Shown: piece after piece, positions 1 to 8,606 of the stretch
Numbering within the stretch: position 1 is the first letter of the stretch
How the letters are laid out: every line of letters begins with the position of its first letter
Origin: Pseudomonas pudica
Lineage (GTDB): Bacteria > Pseudomonadota > Gammaproteobacteria > Pseudomonadales > Pseudomonadaceae
DNA: 64,000 nt
NCBI RefSeq assembly: GCF_015680405.1
Contig: NZ_JADLJS010000014.1
Span: 54,063-118,062 of the forward strand
Reading direction: 5' to 3'
Notes under the pieces: generated by a model
The model's database searches: none
What the model was told of the DNA's origin: nothing
The model's input: the letters and a program-made list of their open reading frames with translations, nothing else
Program-made: the position numbers and the translations under genes

Positions 1-549
1 CGCCGAGGTCGGCTCGTCCGCCACCAGCACCTTGGGTTGCAGCATCATTGCCCGGGCCAGGGCGATACGCTGGCGCTGGCCACCGGAGAACATGTGCGGG
101 TAGCGCTGGTAATGCTCGGGGCGCAGGCCGACCTGTTCCATCATCTTCTGCACTTTTTCTCGCCGCTCGGCCTTGCTCAGCGAAGTATTGATCAGCAGCG
201 GCTCGGCCAGCTGGTCACCAATCTTCTGCCGTGGGTTGAGCGAGGCGTAGGGGCTCTGGAACACCATCTGCACGTCGCGGCGCAGTTGTTTGCGCTCGCT
301 CTTGCTGGCGCCTTTCACTTCGGTGCCGGCAATTTGCAGCGAACCGGACGACGGCTCTTCGATCAGGGTCAGCGCGCGGGCCAGGGTCGACTTGCCGCAG
401 CCGGACTCGCCGACCACGGCCAAGGTCTTGCCGGCCTCCAGTTCGAACGACACGCCATTCAGCGCGCGGACCAGGGCGTGGCCCTTGAACAGCCCGCGGG
501 AGACTTCGTAATGCCGGGTCAGCTCCCGGGCGGATAGAACGACGGCCAT
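1..549 (-). CDS. dppF: Dipeptide ABC transporter ATPase DppF (3' end beyond window)
   Basis: ATP-hydrolysing subunit of a dipeptide/oligopeptide importer, acting at the cytoplasmic face of the inner membrane. Only the N-terminal 183 codons lie in the window. Visible are a Walker A motif GESGCGKS, the Q-loop region MVFQSPYASLNPRQ, the ABC signature FSGGQRQRIALARA and the start of Walker B (VLVADEP) close to the cut edge. The ATG at 549 overlaps the dppD stop codon in an ATGA arrangement, so the two ATPases are probably translationally coupled. Family knowledge: DppD and DppF form a heterodimer that drives DppB/DppC. The C-terminal oligopeptide-transporter extension is not visible. Confidence 0.93.
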   Translation of the reverse strand, partial: MAVVLSARELTRHYEVSRGLFKGHALVRALNGVSFELEAGKTLAVVGESGCGKSTLARALTLIEEPSSGSLQIAGTEVKGASKSERKQLRRDVQMVFQSPYASLNPRQKIGDQLAEPLLINTSLSKAERREKVQKMMEQVGLRPEHYQRYPHMFSGGQRQRIALARAMMLQPKVLVADEPTSA

Positions 550-1517
550 CACGCCACCTCCTGGTTCAACGGGTAGTAGCAACGCACCAGGCCATGGGCC
601 TGGGGATCGAGGGGCGGGCGCTGGTGCCGGCAGTTGTCCTGCACGTACGGGCAGCGCGGTGACAGCAGGCAACCTACGGGGCGGTCGTAGCGACCGGGGA
701 CGATGCCGGGCAGGGTGGCAAGGCGTTCGGCACCGATGCTGTGCTCGGGGATCGCCGCCAGCAACGCTTCGCTGTAAGGGTGGGCGGGCACATCGAACAG
801 CTCCGGCACCTGGCCCACTTCCACGGCCTGGCCGGCATACATCACGCACACCCGCCTGGCAGTTTCGGCGACCACGGCGAGGTCGTGGGTGATCAGGATG
901 AGCGCCATGTTGCGCTCCTTCTGCAGGTTGACCAGCAGCTCCATGATCTGCGCCTGGATGGTCACGTCCAGCGCAGTGGTGGGTTCGTCGGCGATCAGCA
1001 GCTTGGGCTCGCCGGCAATCGCCATGGCAATCGCCACGCGCTGGCTCATGCCGCCGGACAGCTGGTGCGGGTAGGCGTCCAGGCGGCTTTCCGCAGCCGG
1101 GATCTCGACCTTTTTCAGCAGTTCCAGGGCACGCTGGCGCGCGGCCTTGCCCTTCAGGCCCAGGTGCTGGCGCAGCACTTCCTCGATCTGGTAACCCACG
1201 GTGTAGCTGGGGTTGAGCGCGGTCATCGGGTCCTGGAAGACCATGGCGATGTCCTTGCCCACCACCTTGCGTCGCTGGCGACCGCTGAGCTTGAGCATGT
1301 CGGTGCCATCGAACGTGAGCGAGTCCGCGGTGATGCGCCCGGGGGCGTCGATCAGGCCCATCAGGGCCATCATGGTCACGGACTTGCCCGAGCCGGATTC
1401 GCCGACGATGGCCAGGATCTCGCCGGCTTCCACCGTCAGGTCCAGGCCATCGACCACCGGTACTGCATTGGCGTCGCCGAAGCGCACGTTCAGGTTGTTG
1501 ATCTGCAACAGTGACAT
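549..1517 (-). CDS. dppD: Dipeptide ABC transporter ATPase DppD
   Basis: Second ATPase of the peptide importer, 322 aa. Domains in order: Walker A GESGSGKS near residue 43, Q-loop [12 protein letters not shown], signature [15 protein letters not shown], Walker [14 protein letters not shown], and a C-terminal cysteine-bearing stretch ([15 protein letters not shown]) typical of the oligopeptide-transporter ATPase tail. The reading frame is open further upstream, but I place the start at 1517 because a good ribosome binding site (TGAGGAGAA) precedes that ATG and the protein then begins [11 protein letters not shown] as the family does. It lies 10 bases downstream of dppC and overlaps dppF. Confidence 0.95.
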   Translation of the reverse strand: MSLLQINNLNVRFGDANAVPVVDGLDLTVEAGEILAIVGESGSGKSVTMMALMGLIDAPGRITADSLTFDGTDMLKLSGRQRRKVVGKDIAMVFQDPMTALNPSYTVGYQIEEVLRQHLGLKGKAARQRALELLKKVEIPAAESRLDAYPHQLSGGMSQRVAIAMAIAGEPKLLIADEPTTALDVTIQAQIMELLVNLQKERNMALILITHDLAVVAETARRVCVMYAGQAVEVGQVPELFDVPAHPYSEALLAAIPEHSIGAERLATLPGIVPGRYDRPVGCLLSPRCPYVQDNCRHQRPPLDPQAHGLVRCYYPLNQEVA

Positions 1518-1527
1518 GGCGTTCTCC

Positions 1528-2454
1528 TCAGGCGGCGTTCTTGAGTTTCGGGTCCAGCGCATCGCGCAGGCCGTCGCCCATCAGGTTGATTGCCAGCACA
1601 CTGAGCAGAATGGTCAGGCCGGGCAGGCTCACCACCCACCAGGCGCGCTCGATGTAGTCACGGGCCGAAGCCAGCATGGTGCCCCACTCCGGGGTCGGCG
1701 GCTGTACACCAAGGCCGAGGAAGCCCAGGGCGGCGGCGTCAAGGATGGCCGAGGAGAAGCTGAGGGTGGCCTGCACGATCAGCGGCGCCATGCAGTTGGG
1801 CAGCACGGTGACGAACATCAGCCGTGGCAGCCCTGCACCAGCCAGGCGTGCGGCGGTAACGTAGTCGCGGTTCAGCTCACCCATCACGGCGGCGCGGGTC
1901 AGGCGCACGTAGGATGGCAACGACACGATGGCGATGGCGATCACGGTGTTGATCAGGCCTGGCCCGAGGATGGCGACGATGGCCACCGCCAGCAGCAGCG
2001 AGGGCAGGGCCAGCATCACGTCCATCAGGCGCATGATCGACGGGCCGAGCAGTTGCGGGAAGAAACCGGCCAGCAGGCCCAGCAGGATGCCAGGGATCAG
2101 CGACATCACCACCGACGACAGGCCGATCAGCAGCGACAGCCGCGCGCCCTGGATCAGCCGTGAGAGCAGATCGCGGCCCAGTTCGTCGGTACCGAGAATG
2201 AACTGCCAGCTGCCACCTTCGAGCCACACCGGGGGGGTCAGCAGGAATTCGCGATATTGCTCGCTCGGGTCGTGCGGGGCGACCCACGGCGCGAACAGCG
2301 CGCAGAACACCACCAGGCACATGAAGGCCAGGCCCATCACCGCGCCTTTGTTGCGGGCGAAGGCTTGCCAGAATTCTTTGTATGGCGAGGGGTAGAGCAG
2401 GCTCTGGTCCACCGGGCTGACCGGTGTGACGGATTTCGGAATCGGGCTAGTCAT
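1528..2454 (-). CDS. dppC: Dipeptide ABC transporter permease DppC
   Basis: Inner-membrane permease of the peptide importer, 308 aa. It has the N-terminal cytoplasmic extension and first membrane segment ([18 protein letters not shown]), a large periplasmic loop, and the BPD_transp_1 core with the EAA-type loop near residues 205-225 ([20 protein letters not shown]) that docks onto the ATPases. Spacing to dppB is 10 bases and to dppD also 10, consistent with one leftward transcript dppB-C-D-F. Family knowledge: DppB and DppC form the translocation channel. Confidence 0.95.
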   Translation of the reverse strand: MTSPIPKSVTPVSPVDQSLLYPSPYKEFWQAFARNKGAVMGLAFMCLVVFCALFAPWVAPHDPSEQYREFLLTPPVWLEGGSWQFILGTDELGRDLLSRLIQGARLSLLIGLSSVVMSLIPGILLGLLAGFFPQLLGPSIMRLMDVMLALPSLLLAVAIVAILGPGLINTVIAIAIVSLPSYVRLTRAAVMGELNRDYVTAARLAGAGLPRLMFVTVLPNCMAPLIVQATLSFSSAILDAAALGFLGLGVQPPTPEWGTMLASARDYIERAWWVVSLPGLTILLSVLAINLMGDGLRDALDPKLKNAA

Positions 2455-2464
2455 GGCGAAGGCC

Positions 2465-3475
2465 TCAGCGCTGATGACGGATGCGTGGGTTGGCCAGGCC
2501 GTAGAGGATATCCACGACGAAGTTGACCAGGATCACCAGGCAGGCGATCAACAGGATGCCGTTCTGGACCACGGGGTAGTCACGGGCACCGATGGCTTCG
2601 ATCAGCCACTTGCCGATGCCCGGCCAGGAAAAGATGGTTTCGGTCAGCACCGCACCGGCCAGCAACGTGCCGACCTGCAGGCCGAATACGGTCAGTACCG
2701 GGATCAGCGCGTTGCGCAGGCCGTGCACGAACACCACGCGGGCCGGCGACAGGCCTTTGGCGCGGGCGGTGCGGATGTAGTCCTCGCGCAGCACTTCGAG
2801 CATCGACGAGCGGGTCATGCGGGCAATCACCGCCAGCGGGATGGTGCCAAGCACGATGGCCGGCAAAATCAGGTGCATCACCGCGTCCTTGAACGCACCT
2901 TCCTCGTCGCTGAGCAGGGTGTCGATGAGCATGAAGCCGGTCTTCGGCTCGATGTCGTAGAGCAGGTCGATGCGCCCGGAAACCGGGGTCCAGCCCAGGC
3001 TTACCGAGAAGAACATGATCAGGATCAGGCCCCACCAGAAGATCGGCATGGAGTAACCGGCCAGGGAAATACCCATCACCCCGTGGTCGAACAGCGATCC
3101 GCGCTTGAGCGCAGCGATCACGCCGGCCAGCAGGCCGACGATGCCGGCGAACAACAGGGCGGCGAAGGCCAGTTCGAGGGTGGCCGGGAACAGGGTGAGG
3201 AACTCGCTCCACACGCTCTCGCGGGTGCGCAGCGATTCACCGAGGTCACCCTGGGCCAGCTTGCCGACATAGTCCAGGTACTGGACCGGCAGCGGCTTGT
3301 TCAGACCCAGGCGCTCCATGGCCTGGGCATGCATTTCGGGGTCGACCCTGCGCTCGCCCATCATCACTTCCACCGGGTCGCCGGGGATCAGGCGTATGAG
3401 CGCGAAGGTCAGCAAGGTGATACCGAAAAAGGTCGGTATCAGCAGGCCAAGGCGCCGGGCAATAAAGCTCAACAT
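2465..3475 (-). CDS. dppB: Dipeptide ABC transporter permease DppB
   Basis: Partner permease of DppC, 336 aa, the normal family length. Begins with the characteristic first helix (RRLGLLIPTFFGITLLTFALI) and the periplasmic segment LIPGDPVEVMMGERR, which is strongly conserved in DppB/OppB. The EAA loop is at about residues 225-245 (RTARAKGLSPARVVFVHGLR). About 90 bases separate it from the upstream binding-protein gene; no strong terminator is visible there, so read-through from that gene is plausible. Confidence 0.95.
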   Translation of the reverse strand: MLSFIARRLGLLIPTFFGITLLTFALIRLIPGDPVEVMMGERRVDPEMHAQAMERLGLNKPLPVQYLDYVGKLAQGDLGESLRTRESVWSEFLTLFPATLELAFAALLFAGIVGLLAGVIAALKRGSLFDHGVMGISLAGYSMPIFWWGLILIMFFSVSLGWTPVSGRIDLLYDIEPKTGFMLIDTLLSDEEGAFKDAVMHLILPAIVLGTIPLAVIARMTRSSMLEVLREDYIRTARAKGLSPARVVFVHGLRNALIPVLTVFGLQVGTLLAGAVLTETIFSWPGIGKWLIEAIGARDYPVVQNGILLIACLVILVNFVVDILYGLANPRIRHQR

Positions 3476-3566
3476 TGTCGGGGTTACCTCATCAGGCCGT
3501 GGGGCGATCAGCCCGCTACGGTGGTGCCGCCGGTTCCCGTGTGGGTTGCCGGCGGTCGTTGTTGTT

Positions 3567-5177
3567 CTACTTCACCTTGGTGGTGGCGAAGTTGTTATTG
3601 GTCAGAGGGTTGATCACGTAGCCCTCCACGTTGTCACGCATGGCGGTGAACATCTTTGGATGGGCCATGCTGATCCAGGGTTGGTCGTCATCGTACACTT
3701 TCAATGCCTCGTTATAGAGCCTTGCACGCTCGTCGTTGTCGATCACTTCGCGGGCGCGGCTGATCAACTCCTGGAACTTAGGGTTGCACCAGCGCGCATA
3801 GTTCTCGCCGCTTTTGGCGGCATCGCAACTGAGCAGCGGGCTGAGGAAGTTGTCCGGGTCGCCGTTGTCGCCGGCCCAGCCGGTGGACACCAGGTCGGCC
3901 TCGCCTTTCTTGGCCCGGCGCAGCATTTCGGCCCACTCCATCACGCGGATGTCCAGCTTCAGGCCGATCTGTTTGAGGTCGGCCTGCAGCATCTCGGCAG
4001 ACAAACGCGGGTTGGGGTTGGTCGGGCCGCCGCCGTTGCGCGTGAACAGGGTGATTACCGTACCTTCGGGCACGCCCGCCTGCTTGAGCAGATCGCGCGC
4101 CTTGGCCAGGTCGCGGGGCGGGTTTCTGTTCTCGTTGTTGTAGCCGATCATGGTCGGCGGGTACGGATTCACGCCGACCAGTGCATTGCCTTTGCCGAAC
4201 AATTGGTCGACATGGGTCTGGCGGTCGAAGGCCATGTTGATGGCTTTGCGCACGCGAACGTCGCTCAGGTATTTGTGTTCGGTGTTCATCGAGATGTAAC
4301 CGGTGACCAAGGCCTCGATCTCCTCGACCTTGAGTTTCGGGTCCTGCTTGATCGACGGTACATCATCGGGCTTGGGATAGAGTGCCACCTGGCATTCGTT
4401 GGCGCGCAGTTTCTGCAGGCGCACGTTGCTGTCGGTAGCGATAGCGAAGACCAGCGCATCGGCAGGCGGCTTGCCGCGGAAATAGTCCGGGTTGGGCTTG
4501 AAGCGAACCTGGGCATCCTTGTTGTAACGCTGGAAGATGAACGGGCCGGTGCCGATTGGCTTGCTGTTCAACTCGGCAGCCTTGCCGGCCTTGAGCAGCT
4601 GGTCGCCGTACTCGGCGGAGTAGATCGAGGTGAAGCCCATGGCCATGTCGCGCAGGAATGGCGCTTCCGGTCGGTTAAGGGTAATCACCACGGTGTGCTC
4701 GTCGGCTTTGCTGACCGACTTGAGCAGGTCCTTGAAGCCCATGCTCTCGAAGTACGGGTAACCGACGCTGGTCTTGTCATGCCATGGATGGTTCGGATCG
4801 AGCTGGCGATTGAGGCTCCACAGGACGTCATCGGCGTTGAAGTTGCGGGTGGGCTTGAAGTAGTCGGTAGTGTGGAACTTCACGCCCTGGCGCAGGTGGA
4901 AGGTGTAGGTCAGGCCGTCTGCTGAAATGTCCCAGCGCTCGGCCAAGGCCGGCTGGACTTCGGTGGTACCGGGCTTGAAGTCGACCAGGCGGTTGAATAC
5001 CGTCTCGGCAGAGGCATCGGCGGTAACCGCAGTGGTGTACTGGACGATGTCGAACCCTTCAGGGCTGGCTTCGGTGCACACCACCAGCGGTTTGGCCGCC
5101 AGTTGCGTGGCGCTGCCCAGGATCAGCGCTGCCAGGGCTAGGCGCAGCGGCAGCGATTTCATGAAAGCTTTCTGCAT
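3567..5177 (-). CDS. dppA: DppA-type periplasmic peptide-binding protein, next to dppB
   Basis: Solute-binding protein (family 5) of the peptide importer, 536 aa. A signal peptide (LRLALAALILGSATQLAAKP) precedes the mature protein, which starts with a conserved VVCTEASPEGFD segment; family-5 hallmarks such as NADDVLWSLNRQ and AGDNGDPDNFLSP are clear. The ATG at 5177 has a GGGAG site 8-9 bases upstream; a second ATG at 5162 would also leave a signal peptide. It is one of three such genes here and the one closest to the permeases. Compared with the other two its N-terminus reads CTEASPEGF rather than CSEGSPAGF, so its peptide preference may differ (inference). Confidence 0.9.
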   Translation of the reverse strand: MQKAFMKSLPLRLALAALILGSATQLAAKPLVVCTEASPEGFDIVQYTTAVTADASAETVFNRLVDFKPGTTEVQPALAERWDISADGLTYTFHLRQGVKFHTTDYFKPTRNFNADDVLWSLNRQLDPNHPWHDKTSVGYPYFESMGFKDLLKSVSKADEHTVVITLNRPEAPFLRDMAMGFTSIYSAEYGDQLLKAGKAAELNSKPIGTGPFIFQRYNKDAQVRFKPNPDYFRGKPPADALVFAIATDSNVRLQKLRANECQVALYPKPDDVPSIKQDPKLKVEEIEALVTGYISMNTEHKYLSDVRVRKAINMAFDRQTHVDQLFGKGNALVGVNPYPPTMIGYNNENRNPPRDLAKARDLLKQAGVPEGTVITLFTRNGGGPTNPNPRLSAEMLQADLKQIGLKLDIRVMEWAEMLRRAKKGEADLVSTGWAGDNGDPDNFLSPLLSCDAAKSGENYARWCNPKFQELISRAREVIDNDERARLYNEALKVYDDDQPWISMAHPKMFTAMRDNVEGYVINPLTNNNFATTKVK

Positions 5178-5216
5178 GGGTTGAAACTCCCTGCTTGCAT
5201 TGATTCCAGCGTAGCC

Positions 5217-5246
5217 GCCACGGCCCGCAGCGAAGCAGGCCGTGGC
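5217..5246 (-). other. 9-bp perfect hairpin between opdP and dppA
   Basis: GCCACGGCC and its exact reverse complement are separated by 12 bases, just after the opdP stop codon on the minus strand. There is no T-run, so it is not a classical intrinsic terminator. In a transcript running from opdP into dppA it could stabilise the porin mRNA 3' end or limit read-through (inference). Confidence 0.5.
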
Positions 5247-5254
5247 GCCGGCGG

Positions 5255-6634
5255 TCAGAGAATGTTGAATGGAATGGTGGTCACCACCCGGAACTCATCC
5301 AGGCTGCCATCGCCCTGGGCCTTGCTGGCGCGGTGCGCGGTGTAGGTAGCACGGATGCTGGTGTCCTTCAGCGGCCCGCTCTGTACCGCGTAGCTGGTGC
5401 CGAAGCCCCACTCGTAGTGGGTTTCGCCATCCAGGCCGTTCACGTCATAGGCGGTACCGCGGTAATGGGTACCATCGATGCCCCAGCCGCGGGCGTTGTA
5501 CAGGTTGAACTTCAGGCCCGGCACGCCGTACGGCGCCATGTTCAGCACGTAGGAGATCTGCAGCGATTTCTCGTTGGGGCCGTTGAAGTCCGACAGCAGC
5601 GAGTTGGCCAGGTAGATGCCGTTGGTTTCGTGCAGGTAGTCGAAGTACTCGTTGCCGTTGACCTGCTGCCAGGAGGCGCTGAGGGTGTGGGCCTGGTGGG
5701 TAAGGCCGAACGACAGGCTGTAGGTGTCGTTGTCGATATCGCCCATCTTCTTGCTGCCGGCGTCGACGGTCTTGTAGTAGTTCAGGCCAGTGCTCAGGCT
5801 GAGCACTGCGCTGTCGCCGAGCACGTGGTTGGCACCGAAGTAGTACTGGTTCCAGAAGTCGTCGACCTTGGTGGCGTACAGGCTGGTGCTAAGGCTCTTG
5901 AACGGCTGGTAGTTGATGCCGGCGGTGCTGGCGCGGTCGGTTTCAACGCCAGTGGCACTGTACTCGCTGCGGAACTTGCTGAGGCTTTGTTCGGTACGCG
6001 GCGAGACGCGGTCGAAGGTGCCAAGATCGAAGCTCAGGTTGTCGAATTCGGCACTGTGCAAAAACGCGCCCTGGAAGCTCGAGGGCAGGGCACGGTTGCC
6101 GATGTAGGCGATCATCGGCGTGTCCACCGATTGGCGGCCGACGGTGAGGGTGGTGTTGGACACCCGCGCCTTCACGTTGGCCAGGCCCATCTTGCTCCAC
6201 TGGCCAACCGGGTCGCCGTCGCTGTGGGTCAGGGTGCGGTTGTTGGGGCCGGCGACGTCCTCGCGGTTCTGTTGCAGGGCGATGGCATTGTAGCCGGCGG
6301 CTTCGACGGCAAAGCCGACGGTGCCCTGGGTGAAGCCGGAGCTGTAGTTGAGGATGGTGCCCTGCACCCAGTTCTCGCGGCTGTGAGTGTCGTGGCGGGT
6401 GCCGTCGCTCTTGTAGTACTTCCACAGCGGGGCGCGTGCGGCGCGCTCGCGGGCATACCAGTTGCGGGTGCTGCCGGACAGGCTCTGGCCATCGACGAAG
6501 CCGCTGGCCTGTTCCTGCTCGCTGCTGCCTTTGAGGGTGATGGGCACGTATTCCTGGCTTTGCGGGTCGGCCTGGGCCACGGTGGATAAGGCACTGATGG
6601 ATAACGCCAGTGCGGTCAAGGTGAATAGTCTCAA
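5255..6634 (-). CDS. opdP: OprD-family outer-membrane porin OpdP (dipeptide channel)
   Basis: Substrate-specific 18-strand beta-barrel of the OprD family, 459 aa, placed within a dipeptide-uptake locus as opdP is in P. aeruginosa. A signal peptide (LFTLTALALSISALSTVAQA) is followed by alternating amphipathic strands and a C-terminal strand ending in FNIL. The start appears to be TTG at 6634: the sequence GGGAG lies 8 bases upstream, no ATG is available before the signal peptide, and any later start would remove it. Role from family knowledge: diffusion of glycine-containing dipeptides across the outer membrane, feeding the neighbouring DppA-type proteins. Assignment to OpdP rather than another OprD member rests mainly on context. 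Confidence 0.88.
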   Translation of the reverse strand: MRLFTLTALALSISALSTVAQADPQSQEYVPITLKGSSEQEQASGFVDGQSLSGSTRNWYARERAARAPLWKYYKSDGTRHDTHSRENWVQGTILNYSSGFTQGTVGFAVEAAGYNAIALQQNREDVAGPNNRTLTHSDGDPVGQWSKMGLANVKARVSNTTLTVGRQSVDTPMIAYIGNRALPSSFQGAFLHSAEFDNLSFDLGTFDRVSPRTEQSLSKFRSEYSATGVETDRASTAGINYQPFKSLSTSLYATKVDDFWNQYYFGANHVLGDSAVLSLSTGLNYYKTVDAGSKKMGDIDNDTYSLSFGLTHQAHTLSASWQQVNGNEYFDYLHETNGIYLANSLLSDFNGPNEKSLQISYVLNMAPYGVPGLKFNLYNARGWGIDGTHYRGTAYDVNGLDGETHYEWGFGTSYAVQSGPLKDTSIRATYTAHRASKAQGDGSLDEFRVVTTIPFNIL

Positions 6635-6756
6635 GGTTAAAGCTCCCTTTCTGTTCTTCTAGTTATTGCCTGGCCTTGTGGGCCGGGCTTCTTGCTGCGG
6701 TGTTGCCAGGGTTGCCCGGGGTCACAGGGCTGAATCGGGGAGTTGTGTTGGCTGTG

Positions 6757-6853
6757 CCGGCCCTTTCGCGGGTAAACCCGCTCCCACAGGGGCACCACAG
6801 GTTTCGGCATGTGCGCCGTACCTGTGGGAGCGGGTTTCCCCGCGAAGAGGCCC
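6757..6853. repeat. REP pair (convergent copies)
   Basis: Two inverted copies of the P. putida-type REP: 6757-6791 reads CCGGCCCTTTCGCGGGTAAA then CCCGCTCCCACAGG, and 6821-6853 is its reverse complement with minor changes. They fill most of the 233-base gap between opdP and the next binding-protein gene. Confidence 0.9.
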
Positions 6854-6867
6854 ATGAGGGATAAAGA

Positions 6868-8460
6868 TCAATCAACACTCACACCGGAAAAAACGTTGCG
6901 CCCGAAAGGGCTGACCTTGAATTCGGAAACCTTGATGCTGAGCGGTTGGTTGACCGTGGAGTGCGCCACCGGGGTAATCGGCACCTGTTGCTTGAGCCGC
7001 TGCTGGGCCTGTTGGTACAGGGCGGTGCGCTGCGCGCGGTCGGTGACCTGCTTGGCCTGCTTGACCAGGCTGTCGTACTGCGGATCGCACCACTGCGAGT
7101 AGTTGTTGCTGCCGATGGCATCGCAGTTGTAGAGGGTGCCCAGCCAGTTGTCCGGGTCGCCGTTGTCTCCGGTCCAGCCGATCAGAGCGATATCGTGCTC
7201 GCCGCTTTTCATGCGCTTGAGGTACTCGCCCCATTCGTAGCTGACAATGCGCACCTTGAAGCCGAGCTTGCTCCAGTCGGCCTGGAGCATCTCCGCCATC
7301 AGCTTGGCGTTGGGGTTGTACGGGCGCTGCACCGGCATGGCCCACAGGGTGATCTCGGTGCCTGGCTTGACCCCGGCCTGCTGCAGTAGCTGCTTGGCCT
7401 TTTCAGGGTCGAAGGGCGCGTCCTTGATGCTGTCGTCATAGGACCACTGGGTCGGCGGCATGGCGTTGACTGCCAGCTGGCCGGAATCCTGGTACACGGC
7501 CTGGATGATCGCCTGCTTGTTCACTGCCATGTCCATCGCCTGGCGCACTTCCAGGCGGTCGAACGGTGGGTGCTGGGTGTTGTAGGCGATGTAGCCGAGG
7601 TTGAAGCCAGGTTGCTGCAGCACTTGCAGTTTGCTGTCGGCCTTGAGTGCAGGCAGGTCGGCGGGGCGCGGGTGCAGGGTGACCTGGCATTCGTTGCGGC
7701 GCAGCTTCTGGATGCGCACCGAAGGGTCGATGTTGATCGAGAACACCAGGTTGTCGATCTTCACGTCCTGCGGTGACCAATAGGCCTTGTTGCCCTTGTA
7801 GCGGATCTGCGAATCCTTCTGATAACGCTGGAAAACGAACGGGCCGGTGCCGATCGGTTGCTGGTTGATGTCGCTGGGGCGACCGCTGGCCATCAGCTGT
7901 TCGGCGTATTCGGCAGAGAGGATGGAAGCAAAGCTCATGGCCAGGTTCTGAATGAACGCGGCATCGACGCTGTTCAGGGTGAACACCACGGTCAGTGGAT
8001 CGGTCTTTTCGACACGGGCGATGTTCTTGTCCAGGCCCATGCTGATGAAATAGGGGAACTCGGTCGGGTAGGCCAGGCGGAATGGGTGGTTCTTGTCGAG
8101 CATGCGGTTGAAGGTGAACAGCACATCGTCGGCGTTGAAGTCGCGGCTCGGCTTGAAGGTCTTGTTGCTGTGGAATTTCACCCCTTCGCGCAGATGGAAG
8201 GTATAGCGCAGGCCATCCTCGGACACCTCCCAGCGGGTCGCCAGGGCAGGGTGCACGGCAGTGCCCCCGCGTTCGAACTCGACCAGGCGGTTGTAGATCG
8301 GTTCGGCTGCATCGTTGTCGGTGGCGCTGGTGTACTGGGCAGTGTCGAAGCCGGCGGGGCTGCCTTCGGAACAGAACACCAGGTTGTTGGCCAGCAGGGC
8401 CGGCGATTGGCTGATCAGGCCCAGGGCCAGCAGGGCGGAAACTCGGGTGGTATGGCGCAT
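6868..8460 (-). CDS. DppA-type periplasmic peptide-binding protein (second copy)
   Basis: Family-5 solute-binding protein, 530 aa, with signal peptide ending SPALLANN and the mature segment VFCSEGSPAGFDTAQYTS. Conserved family-5 stretches include NADDVLFTFNRMLDKNHPF and WTGDNGDPDNWLG. The frame is open to 8565, but the ATG at 8460 has an AAGGA site at correct distance and directly precedes the signal peptide, so I use it. It is clearly a paralogue of the gene at 8607-10232, sharing long identical stretches such as AVNAMPPTQWSYDDSIKDAP. It carries no permease of its own and probably delivers ligand to DppBCDF (inference). Confidence 0.88.
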   Translation of the reverse strand: MRHTTRVSALLALGLISQSPALLANNLVFCSEGSPAGFDTAQYTSATDNDAAEPIYNRLVEFERGGTAVHPALATRWEVSEDGLRYTFHLREGVKFHSNKTFKPSRDFNADDVLFTFNRMLDKNHPFRLAYPTEFPYFISMGLDKNIARVEKTDPLTVVFTLNSVDAAFIQNLAMSFASILSAEYAEQLMASGRPSDINQQPIGTGPFVFQRYQKDSQIRYKGNKAYWSPQDVKIDNLVFSINIDPSVRIQKLRRNECQVTLHPRPADLPALKADSKLQVLQQPGFNLGYIAYNTQHPPFDRLEVRQAMDMAVNKQAIIQAVYQDSGQLAVNAMPPTQWSYDDSIKDAPFDPEKAKQLLQQAGVKPGTEITLWAMPVQRPYNPNAKLMAEMLQADWSKLGFKVRIVSYEWGEYLKRMKSGEHDIALIGWTGDNGDPDNWLGTLYNCDAIGSNNYSQWCDPQYDSLVKQAKQVTDRAQRTALYQQAQQRLKQQVPITPVAHSTVNQPLSIKVSEFKVSPFGRNVFSGVSVD

Positions 8461-8573
8461 GGCAAGTCCTTTTACGTCTGTTTGCGCCGCCTCGGGGTAC
8501 GAATGGCGGCAACAGGTCGCCGACCCCGCTGCGGATGGCGGCGGGACGACATGAAGAGGTGGCAAGGTTGGCG

Positions 8574-8597
8574 GGCACCCGCCGCTCAGCGGGTGCC
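8574..8597 (-). other. Hairpin directly after the third DppA-type gene
   Basis: GGCACCCGC and GCGGGTGCC, 9 bp each with a 6-base loop, lie 9 bases after the stop codon of the gene ending at 8607. No T-run follows, so I read it as an mRNA 3' stabiliser or weak terminator rather than a full terminator. Confidence 0.5.
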
Positions 8598-8606
8598 GTA
8601 GCTAGG

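Noticed and set aside
3297..4925. 542-codon open frame on the plus strand
   Set aside because: Opposite the DppA-type gene; no signal peptide or family match.
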